NCBI RefSeq assembly: GCF_027595985.1
Contig: NC_073305.1
Location: 112,905,759-112,969,758 of the forward strand
DNA length: 64,000 bases
Source: Sorex araneus
Taxonomy: Eukaryota; Chordata; Mammalia; Eulipotyphla; Soricidae
Reading direction: 5' to 3'
Shown here: piece by piece, positions 1 to 10,623 of the stretch
Layout: each line of letters starts with the position of its first letter
How positions within the stretch are numbered: the first letter of the stretch is position 1
Made by a program: the position numbers and the translations under genes
The notes under the pieces: model-generated
Database searches by the model: none
What the model was told of the DNA's origin: nothing
Seen by the model: the letters and a program-made list of their open reading frames with translations, nothing else

Positions 1-36
<36 letters not shown>
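1..36. repeat. (GAAA)n microsatellite
   Basis: Nine GAAA units run from the window edge to the first base of the following SINE. Confidence 0.95.
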
Positions 37-230
37 GGGGCTGGAGAGACAGCACAGCGGGTAGGGCGTTTGCCTTGCACGCGGCCCACCCGGGTTCAAA
101 TCCCAGCATCCCATATGGTCCCCTGCGCACCGCCAGGAGTAATTCCTGAGTGCAGAGCCAGGAGTAACCCCTGTGCATCGCCAGGTGTGACCCAAAAAGC
201 AAAAAAAGAAAAAAAGAAAAGAAAAAAAAG
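37..230 (+). mobile_element. SOR SINE, sense
   Basis: Full-length copy from the GGGGCTGGAG start to the GTGTGACCCAAAAAGC end. The B box reads GGTTCAAATCC. The A-rich tail grades into the GGAA microsatellite that follows. Confidence 0.9.
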
Positions 231-340
231 GAAGGAAGGAAGGAAGGAAGGAAGGAAGGAAGGAAGGAAGGAAGGAAGGAAGGAAGGAAGGAAGGAAGGA
301 AGGAAGGAAAAAAGAAAGAAAAGAAAGAAAGAGGAGAAGA
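231..340. repeat. (GGAA)n / (GAAA)n microsatellite grown from a SINE tail
   Basis: About 19 uninterrupted GGAA units, then degenerate GAAA. It abuts the A-rich tail of the SINE at 37, so the tail is the likely seed. Open frames rich in KEGR or FLPS here are artefacts of it. Confidence 0.95.
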
Positions 341-369
341 AAACTTTCAAAATTATTTATTTGGTTCTG

Positions 370-778
370 GGACCACTCCTAAGGTATCACTCTTGTTCAT
401 GCTGGGTTGGCCACAGGAAGGGCAGGATGTGTTGACCTTGTACTATCTCTCCAGCTTGCGGAGTAAAGTTTTTGAGGAAAGAAAAAGACAGTAGATATAG
501 AGAGGGATTCCCACAGGCCAACATAAAACAAGAGGGAAATTGAGCAAATTTTAGAAGTGGGCAATGGTACTCCAATAAGAGTACATAATAAGAGAGAAAA
601 TATAAAGTTGCTTTGAACCCCTCCCCCACAGGCCTGCTGCCTGTAGTTTCAGTTCCTGAGTGCTGACTGAACCATCTTTTCATCATTCAGTCTCAGATTC
701 CTTGGTCCCCACTTTTTTCTCTTTGGTTTTTTGTTTGATGTTGTGGGTGGTTTATTTTGGGGGGTGAAGAGGTTGGGG
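370..778. other. No recognised feature
   Basis: AT-rich sequence with a T/G-rich stretch near 720-770. No splice-bounded open frame, RNA gene or clear repeat is visible. Confidence 0.4.
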
Positions 779-779
779 G

Positions 780-926
780 ACATATCCAGTGTGTTTAGGG
801 CTTACACCTGGTTCTGTTCAGGCATCATTTCTGGCAGGATTCAGGGCACCATATATGGTGCAGAAGATTGAACCAGGATAGGCTACTTGTAAGGTAAACT
901 TCCCTCTGTACTATCTCTTTGGCCCC
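780..926 (-). mobile_element. SOR-related SINE, antisense, diverged
   Basis: Reads from a CCAGTGTG...GGGCTTACAC stretch to CTATCTCTTTGGCCCC, the reverse complement of a SINE head. CpGs are lost, so it is an older copy. Confidence 0.7.
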
Positions 927-1118
927 TCTTAAGGTCATATACTCTTAAAGTAGCATTCTTTTTTCACCCCTAGTGCCAGGAATCTTATATATGCAAGGAT
1001 CTCATATATGCAAATCAAGTAATCTCTCTGAGTCCTGCACTAGTAACATTCCTTATTTGGTTAGATTGAACTCTATATATAGGTACTAATTAGTAAGTGG
1101 TTGAAAGATCAACATGTG

Positions 1119-1279
1119 GGGGCTGGAGCGATAGCACAGTGAGTAGGTCATTTGCCTTGCATGCAGCGGACCCTGGTTCGATTCCCAGCATCCCATATGT
1201 TCCTCTGAGCACCATCAGGGGTAATTTCTGAGTGCGGAGCCAGGAGTGACCCCTGTGCATTGCCAGGTGTGACTCAAAA

Positions 1280-1315
<36 letters not shown>
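1119..1315 (+). mobile_element. SOR SINE, sense, long poly(A)
   Basis: Complete copy with an intact GGTTCGATTCC B box and a pure A tail of about 38 nt (1278-1315). The long uninterrupted tail suggests recent insertion. Confidence 0.93.
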
Positions 1316-1318
<3 letters not shown>

Positions 1319-1421
1319 ACGTAGAAAATGTGAGGAAATAAAAAATTAGATAACTGAATAACAACTTTCAAAAAAAATTGTATGATTTATCAGGCTGTTG
1401 TGTATTGTACTGTTTATATAT

Positions 1422-1582
1422 TTGGGGGGTGCCAGTCCCAGGGTGCTCAGGGGTTACTCCAGCCTTGAGCTCAAGGATCACTTAAGGTGGGATTTGAGGA
1501 CCATATGTGGTGGTGGGGATTGAACCAAAGTCAGGTGCATACAAGGCAAATGCCCTACCTACTGTACTAATCACTCCAGCCC
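1422..1582 (-). mobile_element. SOR-related SINE, antisense, diverged
   Basis: Ends in ATCACTCCAGCCC, the inverted head. GGACCATATG and GGGATTGAACC landmarks are kept. Confidence 0.8.
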
Positions 1583-1599
1583 TATTTGAATATTTTTGT

Positions 1600-1761
1600 T
1601 TGGACTGTACCTGGCAGTGCTCAGGGCTCATTCCTGGTTGTGTGCTCAGGAATTCTGAATTGCTCCTGATGGTGCTCAGGGAACCATATGAGGTGTCAGG
1701 GATTAAACCCAGGTTGGTCATATGCAAGGCACCTTCCCCACTGTACTATATTTCTGGCCCC
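1600..1761 (-). mobile_element. SOR-related SINE, antisense, diverged
   Basis: A second inverted copy 17 bp after the previous one. It ends in TATTTCTGGCCCCC and has lost its CpGs. Confidence 0.78.
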
Positions 1762-1886
1762 CTGCACTGTTTTTATGTACATTTTATTCGACTTTTTTGT
1801 TTTGTTTCTGGAATAATATATACTCCTAATAAAAACTCAATTACATAAATAGATATAAAGTAGAAGTTTTAAAAAGTGGGGAATAG

Positions 1887-2055
1887 GGGCTAGAGAGATA
1901 GCGGGTTAGGGGCTTACATACAGATGAGCCAGATTCAATCCCCAGCACCATATAAAGTCCCCAGAGCCCCACTAAGAGTGATCTCTGAGTGTAGAGCCAG
2001 GAGAAAACCTTCATCAATGCTGGGTGTGACCTAAAAACAGCAACAACAAAAAGTG
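1887..2055 (+). mobile_element. SOR-related SINE, sense, diverged
   Basis: Begins GGGGCTAGAGAGATAGCGGG and ends GGGTGTGACCTAAAAACAGC with a CAA-rich tail. Part of the tRNA-like region is missing. Confidence 0.78.
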
Positions 2056-2103
2056 AAAAGAGGTGAATACTATATAAAATAAATTTTGTGCATTGGAAAG
2101 GGG

Positions 2104-2265
2104 AGGGGGTCACAGTGGTAGTTGTTCCTCAGAATTCAGGACTTATTCCTGACTCTTCTCAGGAATCACTCCTGGCAGGGCTCAGGGGACCAGATGTCGT
2201 GCAGGTTGGGAACTTAGGTGCTTGAAAGGAAAATGCCCTATTCACTATACATCCACTATACTATC
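2104..2265 (-). mobile_element. SOR-related SINE, antisense, heavily diverged
   Basis: Keeps AATCACTCCTGGCAGGGCTC and GGGGACCAGATG but has lost a recognisable head. Confidence 0.55.
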
Positions 2266-2369
2266 ACACATGATACGTAAAATATTTTCGATATAATTTT
2301 TTCTTATATTTTGACACCTAGAATTGTCTTTCAAAGTCATTATGATTATAAGTTTGAGAACAACAATGC

Positions 2370-2466
2370 CCAACAATGCCCAGGGTACCATAGGGTACCA
2401 GGAAATCAAACCTGGGGTTCCGCACATACAGCTATGTGTTCCAGCCCTTTGAGCCATCTCCCAAAC
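2370..2466 (-). mobile_element. SINE fragment, antisense
   Basis: A CCAGGGTACCA duplication followed by a degenerate inverted tRNA-like segment ending in CATCTCCCAAACCC. Confidence 0.4.
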
Positions 2467-2797
2467 CCAAGTTCTGGAAATTCTAACAATTAAAATGAGA
2501 CATGAAACAAATAAGAAACATAACAGTAGGAAAGATAAGATACTGTATCATTATTTACAGGTGATAAGGTTATAAACATTTATAACTAATAAGAAAGGTC
2601 AACAAACTAGCCAGATAAGAAAGCAATCACCACCTTTGGGTTTCCTACATAATAGCAATATCTGATAATAAACATACAATGCAAAAGACTTCAGATTCAC
2701 AACAACAATGATTTTACATGTGTGTGTTCACACAATATATATAGACATATTTTTTTAAATAATAAAAGAAACAAAACAACCTTAGTCACTTTTATTT

Positions 2798-2962
2798 TGT
2801 TTGTTTTGGGGCCACATCCAGTGATGCTCTGGGGTTATTCCTAGCTCTGTACCAGGAATTGATCCTGGTAGTGCTTAGGGAACCATATGGGATTCTAGGG
2901 ATTGAACCTGGGTTGGACACATGTGAGATAAGTGCCCTAACCATTGTACTATCAATCTGGCC
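2798..2962 (-). mobile_element. SOR-related SINE, antisense
   Basis: Starts in a TTGTTTG tail complement and ends in CTATCAATCTGGCC. It keeps GGAACCATATGGGAT. Confidence 0.8.
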
Positions 2963-2984
2963 TTTTTTAAAAAAGTATATGAAA

Positions 2985-3098
2985 GCCAGGGAAATATCTC
3001 TAAGAGCTGGAGTATATGCCTTGCAAGTAGGAGACCCAGATTTGATCCCTGGCACTATGTGATTCCCCCAGAGAATCACAGGTGTGGCAGTCAGAAAT
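2985..3098 (+). mobile_element. SINE fragment, sense
   Basis: Truncated, diverged copy with TATGCCTTGCAAG and TTTGATCCCTGGCAC. The middle is deleted. Confidence 0.5.
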
Positions 3099-3300
3099 AT
3101 ATATATACACATACATATAAATCCATATATATGTATATATTAAATAGAAGCAATTTTTAGATATCTGTCAAAAATCATGAAAATTATATTGTATAGTACA
3201 AAAATAAAACTAAGATTAAATAATGTACTAATAAATGAAAATATATACCATAGCTTTCCTGAGATAAGGTTGACTGAATGTTATAAAAATGATAATAGTT

Positions 3301-3488
3301 TGGGGGGATCAAAGTGATAGTACAGTGGATAGGGTATGTGCCTTGCACAGGGCCAAACCAGGTTCAATCCCCAGAACACTTTATGGTTCCCCAAGACTGC
3401 CAGGAATGATTCCTTATCACAGAACCAGGAGTAAACCCTGAGCACAGGGACCTGAGCACAGCCAAGTATGGTCCAAAAATAACAACCC
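3301..3488 (+). mobile_element. SOR-related SINE, sense, diverged
   Basis: Recognisable from GTGATAGTACAGTGGATAGG through GGTTCAATCCCCAG to an AACAACC tail. Confidence 0.78.
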
Positions 3489-3538
3489 AAAAAGTTAATG
3501 GTTCCTAAATAAGTTTAAGTTTAAGAATATGTAAGTTA

Positions 3539-3709
3539 GGGGCCAGAGCGATAGAACAGCGGGTAGGGCATTTGCCTTGCACTGGGATGACTTGGGTTCG
3601 ATCCCCGGCATCCCATATGGTCCCCCAAGCACAGCCAGGAGTAATTCCTGAGTGCAGAGCCAGGAGTAACATCTGAGCATCCTGGGTGTGACGTTAAAAA
3701 AAAAAAAAA
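3539..3709 (+). mobile_element. SOR SINE, sense, with 16-bp TSD
   Basis: Flanked by exact direct repeats AAGAATATGTAAGTTA at 3523-3538 and 3708-3723. The B box GGTTCGATCCC is nearly intact and the tail is 14 A. Confidence 0.95.
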
Positions 3710-3779
3710 GAATATGTAAGTTAATATACCAAAGACAGAAATGACTGTATTCTTCGATCTAATAATAATTTTGCTTCCA

Positions 3780-3945
3780 GGGGTTGGAGCGATAGCACAG
3801 CAGGTAGGGTGTTTGCCTTGCACATAGCAGACCCAGATTTGATTCCCAGCATCCCATATGGTCCCCTGAGCACCGCCAGGGGTTATTCCTGAGTGCAGAG
3901 CCAGGAGTTAACCTCTGTGCATCGCTGGGTGTGACCCAAACAGCA

Positions 3946-3990
<45 letters not shown>
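3780..3990 (+). mobile_element. SOR SINE, sense, with (TAA)n tail and 17-bp TSD
   Basis: Direct repeats AATAATTTTGCTTCCAG lie at 3764-3780 and 3985-4001. The tail is not poly(A) but about 14 TAA units at 3947-3988, inside the duplication, so the microsatellite arose from the inserted tail or from the target's own AATAAT. Confidence 0.95.
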
Positions 3991-4365
3991 TTTGCTTCCA
4001 GAGCTTTATCCTAAGAAAGTTATTAGAGGCCTGAAGTATGCATATGTAATTATATAATATGCTCACATAGAGGATAGATTTAATAGATGACTTAGGAAAA
4101 TCTTTTAATTTAATGCAGTTTGACATTATGTATTGTGCACTTTCATATACCTGATTCTGTGCTATACAGTAAGGATACAGATGGAAGAAAATAGTTATTA
4201 TCCCTCTTTAATTAGGCCAAAAGTCAGTTAAGCGGTTTCAAAGCAAGTTGATGAGTTAAGTGACAGAGGAAAGGAAGTCTCCGAAATCCATAGAAACAGT
4301 AATTTCTTAGATCTAAAGGTCAAGGACTTGTAGGAGGTTTTTTGTTCTTGGGTTTGTTTTTGTTT

Positions 4366-4506
4366 TGCTGCCCCAGTGGTGCTCAGGATTTACTCCTGGC
4401 TCTGTGCTCAGAACTCACTACTGATAGGGCTCAGGTGCCAGAGATTGAGCCTGTGTAGGTGACATTCAAGCCAAGCGCTCCACCCACTGAGCTATCTCTC
4501 TGGTCC
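4366..4506 (-). mobile_element. SOR-related SINE, antisense, diverged
   Basis: Keeps TTTACTCCTGGCTCTGTGCTC and ends GAGCTATCTCTCTGGTCC. Confidence 0.72.
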
Positions 4507-4509
4507 TGA

Positions 4510-4900
4510 ATAGTTTTTAAGAGGTAGAGAAAGAGGACTCCAGGATGAAGAAACATGTGCAAGTGCTCATGGGTAAGAGAAATACGACACCTTTAAAAAA
4601 AATGGAGAAAAGTTCATTGTGATTAGAGTGTACTATTTGTAGAAAGGCTTGGAAGAAAGAATTGCAAGACGTGATCTGAGGTAACCTATAACCAGCTTAT
4701 GAGGGCCTTGGACACCATCTGGAGTTAAGGCTTTCGTGTTTGTTTCACCATAACCTAAAGAAAAAAAAATATCTTTCATAATGACACCAGTCTATAAATT
4801 GCATAGATTTTATATATACATGAATTATATTTTTGTGACAGCATTTTTACCACATACAAAGTATAATCCTAAATCTTCTGTCTCATGTTCAATGTTACTT
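4510..4900. other. No recognised feature
   Basis: Unique-looking A/T-rich sequence. I see no repeat, splice-bounded frame or RNA motif. Confidence 0.4.
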
Positions 4901-5068
4901 TTTGGGGTCAAAGCCATAGTACAGTGGATAGGGTACTGGCCTTGCACGTGGCCTTGCACATGCACATTCCTTGCACCCTATATGGTCCTCTGAATCCTAC
5001 CAAGAGTGATTCCTGAGCTCAGAGCCAGGAATAAGACCAGAGCATCACCAGATGTAGCCAAAAAACAA
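4901..5068 (+). mobile_element. SOR-related SINE, sense, diverged
   Basis: Contains a small internal duplication of the CCTTGCAC segment (4940-4972), seen as three CTTGCAC copies in a row. Confidence 0.75.
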
Positions 5069-5246
5069 TGTTATGTCTCCTGATAGTTTACACCTAGCTT
5101 TTCTGTGAATTTGAAATAAGTATTTCCTTTAAATAGACCAGACCCCAGGTCTGATCTTAGAGAATGGAAGTGGCAACAGAAGGTGACTTCATTCAAAAAA
5201 AGATCTCACTGGGTAAGTGAGATGAGCGTTAAAAGTCTGGAAGTGG

Positions 5247-5408
5247 GGAACTGGAACAATTGTACACTGGGTAGGTCTTTTGCCTTACACACAGCCAACA
5301 TGGGTTCTATCCCCAGTGTTCCATGTGGTCCCCTGAGCACTGTCAGGAGTAATTCCAGAGTCAGGAATAACCCCAGAGCAACGGTGTGACCCCAAAACAA
5401 AAAAGCAA
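5247..5408 (+). mobile_element. SOR-related SINE, sense, diverged
   Basis: Runs from GGGAACTGGAACAATTGTAC to an AAAACAAAAAAGC tail, with a short internal deletion. Confidence 0.78.
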
Positions 5409-5410
5409 AC

Positions 5411-5598
5411 AGGGGGCCTGAGCAATAGCACAGCGGGTAGGGCGTTTGCCTTGCACGCGGCCAACCCTGGTTCGATCCCCGGCATCCCATATGGTCCCCC
5501 AAGCACTGCCAGGAGCAATTCCTGAGTGCAAAGCCAGGAGTAACCCCTGAGCATCGCTGGGTGTGACCCAAAAAGCAAAAAAAAAAAAAAAAAAAAAG
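5411..5598 (+). mobile_element. SOR SINE, sense, young
   Basis: Near-consensus body with B box GGTTCGATCCC. It inserted into the tail of the preceding SINE, and AAAGCAAACA occurs on both sides as the likely TSD. Confidence 0.93.
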
Positions 5599-5619
5599 CA
5601 AACAAAAAAGCCTGGACGG

Positions 5620-5790
5620 GAACTCTAGGGATAGTTGTACTAAAGTTATTGCCTTGAAAACATGACGCTGTAAGTTTGTTCCCTAATATTTCCCCACATA
5701 CTCATGTGTGATCCCAGTGTTACTTCTATTTGGAATCTCCAGAGCTGCAACAAATCCTTGCTATTACCAGCATATCACCAAAAATAAAGA
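5620..5790 (+). repeat. Possible unrelated tRNA-like SINE fragment
   Basis: Not alignable to SOR along its body, but it has a TTGTTCCCTAATATTTCC segment and a CATGTGTGATCCCAGTGTTAC segment that recur in altered form near 6110-6140, and it ends in AAAAATAAAG. A second old SINE family is a guess. Confidence 0.3.
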
Positions 5791-5837
5791 ATTGCAGTTG
5801 CACTAGTTACTATCATGCAACAACAAAAAGGGAAGGA

Positions 5838-5996
5838 GGAGCCTGAGCAGTAGTACAGCAGGTAGGGCATTTGCCTTGCGCACGGCCAACTTTGGTTCGA
5901 TCAACCCTGAGCATGACTAGGAGTGAAGAGTGCAGAGCCAGGAGTAACCCCTGAGCATGTTCAGATTGGCTCCAAAATTGAAAAAAAAAAAAAAAG
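5838..5996 (+). mobile_element. SOR SINE, sense, internally deleted
   Basis: Good head through GGTTCGATC, then a deletion of the CATATGGTCCCC segment, then an A tail. Confidence 0.85.
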
Positions 5997-6049
5997 GCGG
6001 GGGGGCAGGGAAGTGGGGGCAGAAAGGTGAAAAAAAAAAAAAGCAAAAG

Positions 6050-6170
6050 AAAGGACTAGCACAGTGACTTAGAACACCTGTCTCGCAAGAGTATGGTCAC
6101 GACCTAATTCCCTGGTGTTTCACATGTGCATGTGCAATCCTGGTAAATCTGCAGTCTGCTATTCCTAGCA
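6050..6170 (+). repeat. Possible old SINE fragment
   Basis: GACTAGCACAGTGACTTAGA followed by CCTAATTCCCTGGTGTTTC and CATGTGCAATCCTGG. It resembles the segment at 5620-5790 more than SOR. Confidence 0.3.
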
Positions 6171-6589
6171 CATGAAAGTGGTTTCTGGTTGCACCTCAGC
6201 CAGATCCGTGTAAACACCACAGAAATAGATGCAACCCTCATGAGCACTGCAACAACAAAGATGTGCAAGTGCTACAGCCAGGAAGTTCGACAACTATCAA
6301 GCAAGTATGTGAGCACAACACCCCCAATAAGCACCATAACCACAACTCTGTGTTTCAACCAAGAGTACCTTGTCAAGCATGTGTGCAAGTATCACAAGTA
6401 GATGAATGCAAATCTCAGTGAGCACCATGGCTCAGTATATTATCAGCATGACCTGATGTGTGCCTCCTGGTGAGTACAATCACTAAAATTTTGTAAGCAT
6501 CTGTCAGGCACATCTGCAAACCCTCATCACAGTAACCATACCAATAAAGAGAAAGGAAAAATGGTTGGGAATACACAAATTAAAAATTA

Positions 6590-6920
6590 TCTTAAAAAGA
6601 CACAAGATAAATATTAAAAAAAAAGAAAAAAAGAAAAAAGAAAAAGATAAAAAAGAAAACAAAAAAACAAAAAAAATTATCTTAAAGGTAAGAAGAGAGA
6701 GTCTGGTAGTCTGTGGTGGAGAAATATTGGTGTTTTAAGAGATGAACGTAGTTATGATAAAATAAATTTGAAGCAGTATTAAATTAGTAGTATTGAGGCA
6801 GTATAAACTGTACCCTGAAAGTATACTAAATAAAATTAAAATATTTTATTTTATTACATAAAAATTAAATAAAAATTTATTTTTATTTATAAAAATAAAT
6901 AAAATTTTATTTTATTTATT
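6590..6920. repeat. A-rich and AT-rich low-complexity sequence
   Basis: AAAAAG-type runs at 6615-6680 and ATTTTATTT/AAATAAAA runs at 6830-6920. No gene signal. Confidence 0.8.
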
Positions 6921-7122
6921 TGCCTAAAAAATTAAATTAAAAAATTATGGTCTTATAACCCATCATTATATTAGTGAAAACAACAAAAGAAAGATATTCC
7001 TTCTTTGAGGAGGATGAAACTTCACAGATTTATCCTAAACTTGAAAAACTTGAGGAGGAATGAATAAGTATGAATCCCACATATAATGAAATCAAAATAT
7101 TAAAATGTTGTAGTTTGGGGGG

Positions 7123-7480
7123 GCTGGATAAATAGTACAGTGGATAGAGTGACTTGCACAGGGCCAATTTGGATTCAATTCCTGGCACCACATACAATCT
7201 GCGAAAAACTATCAGGAATGGGGCTGACACAATAGTACAGTAGGTAGGGCACTTGCCTTGCACATGGTCAATCTGGGTTCAATTCCTGGCATCCCAAATG
7301 GTCCCCCAAGCACCACCAGGAGTAATTCTTGAATGCAGAGCCAGGAATAACCCCTTAGCATTACCAGGTGTATCCTTTCCCCCTTACCCCCCACCAAAAA
7401 AAAAAAAATCTCATCAGTAATGATCCTTGAGCAGAGCCAGGAGTTTATCTTGAGCACTGCTAGGTATGTCCAAAAACAAA
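7123..7480 (+). mobile_element. SOR-related SINE, sense, split by a younger SINE
   Basis: Head at 7123-7220, resuming at 7409 with the GATCCTTGAGCAGAGCCAGG tail half. The break is occupied by the SINE at 7221, and ATCAGGAATG / ATCAGTAATG mark the insertion point. Confidence 0.82.
7221..7408 (+). mobile_element. SOR SINE nested in an older SINE
   Basis: Complete sense copy lying within the SINE at 7123-7480, with a C-rich interruption before its A tail. Confidence 0.85.
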
Positions 7481-7539
7481 AGCAAAAAAAAAAGTCTATT
7501 TTTTCTTTTCTCAGAGAAAGAACTCAAGGAACTGAGCTC

Positions 7540-8085
7540 ATACTTTGCTTGCAGGATGCCCAAACTCAATAATATGTATAGTATTAACTATAGTGCAAAC
7601 TGTACTACCAGGAGCATCACCATGAGTTACCCAGAGCAGAGATGGGAGTTACAGACGTGGTCACGTGACACCTCAATTCTACAATATTGACAGTCCAGTA
7701 GGAGCACAGCAAATTAGATGGGAAATTAGCTCAATAAATAAGAACAATAATACAGAAGACTCAACTAGCAACAAACAGCTCAGTAAGTCCTTAATGACAT
7801 GAACGCCATAGTGAGATATAACAATTTTCACAAATTTTCTGTTACTGAACAATTTTTGATAATTCTACTTACCATTTCATATAACAAGCAACATAAAATA
7901 TTTTTTCCTGCAAAGGGGGCAGTCTTGGAGGGTGAGTGGGAAATTGGGGACAATGATGGAAGGAAGATCACATTGGTGGTGGTATAGGTGCTGGGAACAC
8001 TGAATACTGAATGCCCAAAACAACTGTATTACAAACAACTTTGTAAACCAGAGTGTGTAAATAAAGCTAATAAAGAAAAATAGTG
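7540..8085 (+). mobile_element. L1 3' UTR fragment (subfamily B), sense
   Basis: Shares ordered blocks (CTACAATATTGA, CAGTAGGAGCACA, GAGATATAACAATTTTCACA, GACAATGATGGAAGG) with 22,960-23,586 and, inverted, with 48,745-49,390. It ends at an AATAAAG poly(A)-signal-like site. Confidence 0.7.
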
Positions 8086-8141
8086 ATGACACTAAAAACT
8101 GATTAAAGCTCATGAACCTCCCATAAAATGAAATAAAATGA

Positions 8142-8327
8142 TAAACTTTTTTTTTTTTTTTGCTTTTTTTGGGTCATACCTGGAGATGCACAGGGATCAC
8201 TCCTGGCTCTGTACTCAGGAATTACCCCTGGCGGTGCTCAGGGGACCATATGGGATGCTGGGAATCAAACCCGAGTCGGCAGCGTGCAAGGCAAATGCCC
8301 TACCCGCTGTGCTATCGCTCCAGCCCC
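8142..8327 (-). mobile_element. SOR SINE, antisense, young
   Basis: T17-type tail complement, then near-consensus inverted body. AATAAACT-like direct repeats (8139 and 8326) flank it. Confidence 0.93.
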
Positions 8328-8374
8328 AATAAACTATTTTTAAAAAGTAAAATAAAGTTGTAAAGTTGTACCTG

Positions 8375-8522
8375 GAGGCCAGAGGGATGGCTTAATGTGC
8401 TGGAGCGCATGTGTTGCATGCAGCAAGCTCAGGTTCAGTCCCTAGCACTGCAAGGTGCCCAGTACCTTAGATATACTTCCCGCCACTGGGTGTGGCCTCA
8501 AAACCAAAAAATAAAATAAAAG
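8375..8522 (+). mobile_element. SOR-related SINE, sense, old
   Basis: GGCCAGAGGGATGGCTTAA head and GGTTCAGTCCCTAGCAC B-box region. The body is shortened, with an AAAATAAAATAAAAG tail. Confidence 0.65.
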
Positions 8523-8529
8523 TTGTAAC

Positions 8530-8702
8530 TCAAGACTAGAGAGATAGTACAGTGGGTAAGGTTACTTGCCTTTCACATGACCAACTCTGGTTCGATCCCC
8601 AGATCCCCAGATGGTTCTCTGAACTCTGCCAGAAGTGATCTTGAGTATAGACCTAGGAACAAGCCCTGAGCACTGCTAGGATTTGTGGCTCAAAACAGAA
8701 AC
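8530..8702 (+). mobile_element. SOR-related SINE, sense
   Basis: GACTAGAGAGATAGTACAGT through GGTTCGATCCCCAG, with a small ATCCCCAG duplication after the B box. Confidence 0.82.
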
Positions 8703-8762
8703 AAACACACCAAAATGTGTTTTTCTACCTTGATACATACAACCTTTTTTGTATTGTTTATC

Positions 8763-8943
8763 TGTGTGTGTGTGTGTGTTCAAGCGCACGCTGGGGGGGA
8801 ACACACCTCTTGGTGCTCATGGCAACTTCCTGCTTGAAACTCGGTCACTTCTGGCCGTACTCAGGGAACCATGCAATGCTGGGGATTGAACTTTCTTTTA
8901 GCACTCAAAGCCTATCCTCAGCCTGTTGAACTACCTATCTGAC
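8763..8943 (-). mobile_element. SOR-related SINE, antisense, with (TG)n tail
   Basis: A short TG run (8763-8780) sits where the inverted tail should be. The body is diverged and ends CTACCTATCTGACC. Confidence 0.6.
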
Positions 8944-9000
8944 CTGACACATAAACCTTCCTAATGATCTAGAAGATAAAAGTTCACATTCTTTTTCTTT

Positions 9001-9166
9001 TGTTGGCTTTTTGAGTCACACCCAGCAATGCTCAGGAGTTACTCCTGATTATGCACTCAGGATTTACTCCTGGTGGTGTTGGGGACCATATGGGATGCTG
9101 GGGATTGAAACTGGTCGGCCAGGTGCAAGGCAAATGCTCTCCCCACTATACTATCACTCCGGCCCT
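9001..9166 (-). mobile_element. SOR SINE, antisense
   Basis: TTGGCTTTTTGAGTCACACCC through ACTATCACTCCGGCCC, with moderate divergence. Confidence 0.88.
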
Positions 9167-9179
9167 AAAGTCCAAATTC

Positions 9180-9735
9180 TAAAGTCTAGGATTCAGTATT
9201 CAATACTGGATATTACTTCCAACCTGCTGTCCTTCTCTTCCCACTCTCCAAAGTCCCTAACAAGCTGTACCTTGTTCATATACATGTCACTCTTCTAACC
9301 CATCCAAGATCTATTCATCATCACCTTCCCTAACAGCGAATATAAGTTCAGAATTGTTTTGACAGGCTATTCTGTGGCCCTGGTTACCTCAACCAGGTGA
9401 GTTTTTGAATGAGAGTGGTTAGGCCTGAGGAACCCTCTAAGTCTTGCCATTCAAAATGTAGCGTAAGGATACATCATCACAGGTTTCACGTGGAAACCTT
9501 TCAAAAGTGTAGACTCTTGAATCTCATCCTAGACCAACCTACCAGATTTAAGAGTTTCACAAGATCTTGAGATGATTTGCATGCATTTGGGAATTTATAC
9601 ATACTCCTATAGAGCTAGAGGCACAGCGTAGATGAGTGTCTTCCTTGGCCTGACAGTAGTACGTGCCTCACTTCAGGGGGCAAAGCTGGGCAGGCAGTGT
9701 GTAGGCTGGATTTCAGATCTTCTCCCTTGAATATC
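9180..9735. other. No recognised feature
   Basis: Mixed-composition unique sequence. No repeat or gene identified. Confidence 0.4.
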
Positions 9736-9737
9736 TT

Positions 9738-9873
9738 TTTTGGGGGATGGGGGTGGCAGGGTACACCCAGTAGTGCTTAGGTCTTATTCCTATCTCTGTG
9801 CTCAAGGATCACTCCTGGCAGGCTCGAGACCATATGGCAAACACCTTACTCACCGTGCTATCTCTCCGGCCCC
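9738..9873 (-). mobile_element. SOR-related SINE, antisense, internally deleted
   Basis: Missing the GGGATTGAACC segment. It ends GCTATCTCTCCGGCCCC. Confidence 0.78.
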
Positions 9874-10141
9874 ACCCTTCAACATTTTTGATGCAGAAAA
9901 CAGTATGGGGGGGGGGGGGAGAGACTTGGCAAGGCTTAGACAACTTTAAACCAGACTATTTACAATTCTGACTTAATGGTTGCAATTCTATTCATTCATG
10001 CTATATAAGGAATGGTGAAGAGCAGCCTAATATGAACACTTAATTTTCTGGGTTTAGTATATTATATCTAATATCTACATATATAAAACATGAAGTGCAC
10101 TATAGTATCATGTAAGTCTGATATGTGCATCATTAAAAATC

Positions 10142-10300
10142 AGCATGAGAGTACAGCAGGTAGGGCGCTTGTCTTGGACACAGCTGACTTGGATTCAATT
10201 CCCACCATCCCATATAGTCCCCAAAGCCTGCCCTAAGTGATCTCTGAGTGCAGAGCCAGCAATAAGCCCTGAAGGCCACCAGGTGTGGTCCTAAAACATG
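10142..10300 (+). mobile_element. SOR-related SINE, sense
   Basis: Head starts at GAGAGTACAGCAGGTAGGGC. The first bases are lost and the tail is short. Confidence 0.78.
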
Positions 10301-10303
10301 TGA

Positions 10304-10480
10304 GGGCCAGAGGGATAGTTCAACCAGCATGTTAGAGAGCATGCTTTGCAAATAGGCCAAATTTCTATTCTCAATACCACATAGTCCTCTTAATCCTTGC
10401 ACAGAAGTAATTACCGCTAGCACCACCATCTCCATACCGTCCCCCACACCAAAGAAACAAAAAACAAAACAAAACAAAAA
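10304..10480 (+). mobile_element. SOR-related SINE, sense, heavily diverged
   Basis: GGGCCAGAGGGATAGTTCAA head and ATTCTCAATACCACATAGTCC middle, with an ACAAAACAAAACAA tail. Confidence 0.5.
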
Positions 10481-10486
10481 AAACTG

Positions 10487-10562
10487 GACCAGAGATGTTA
10501 TAAAGGAGGTAAGGCATTTGCTTTGCCTGCAGCCAACTAACATATGGTCCAAATAGAGCTCT
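10487..10562 (+). mobile_element. SINE fragment, sense
   Basis: GGACCAGAGATGTTATAAAG...GGCATTTGCTTTGCCTGCAG, truncated after CATATGGTCC. Confidence 0.45.
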
Positions 10563-10623
10563 GGACTTGTAGTCATTAAGTCCAGAAATGTGACTCCAGC
10601 AAACTGCAAAACTGTGTGACCCC

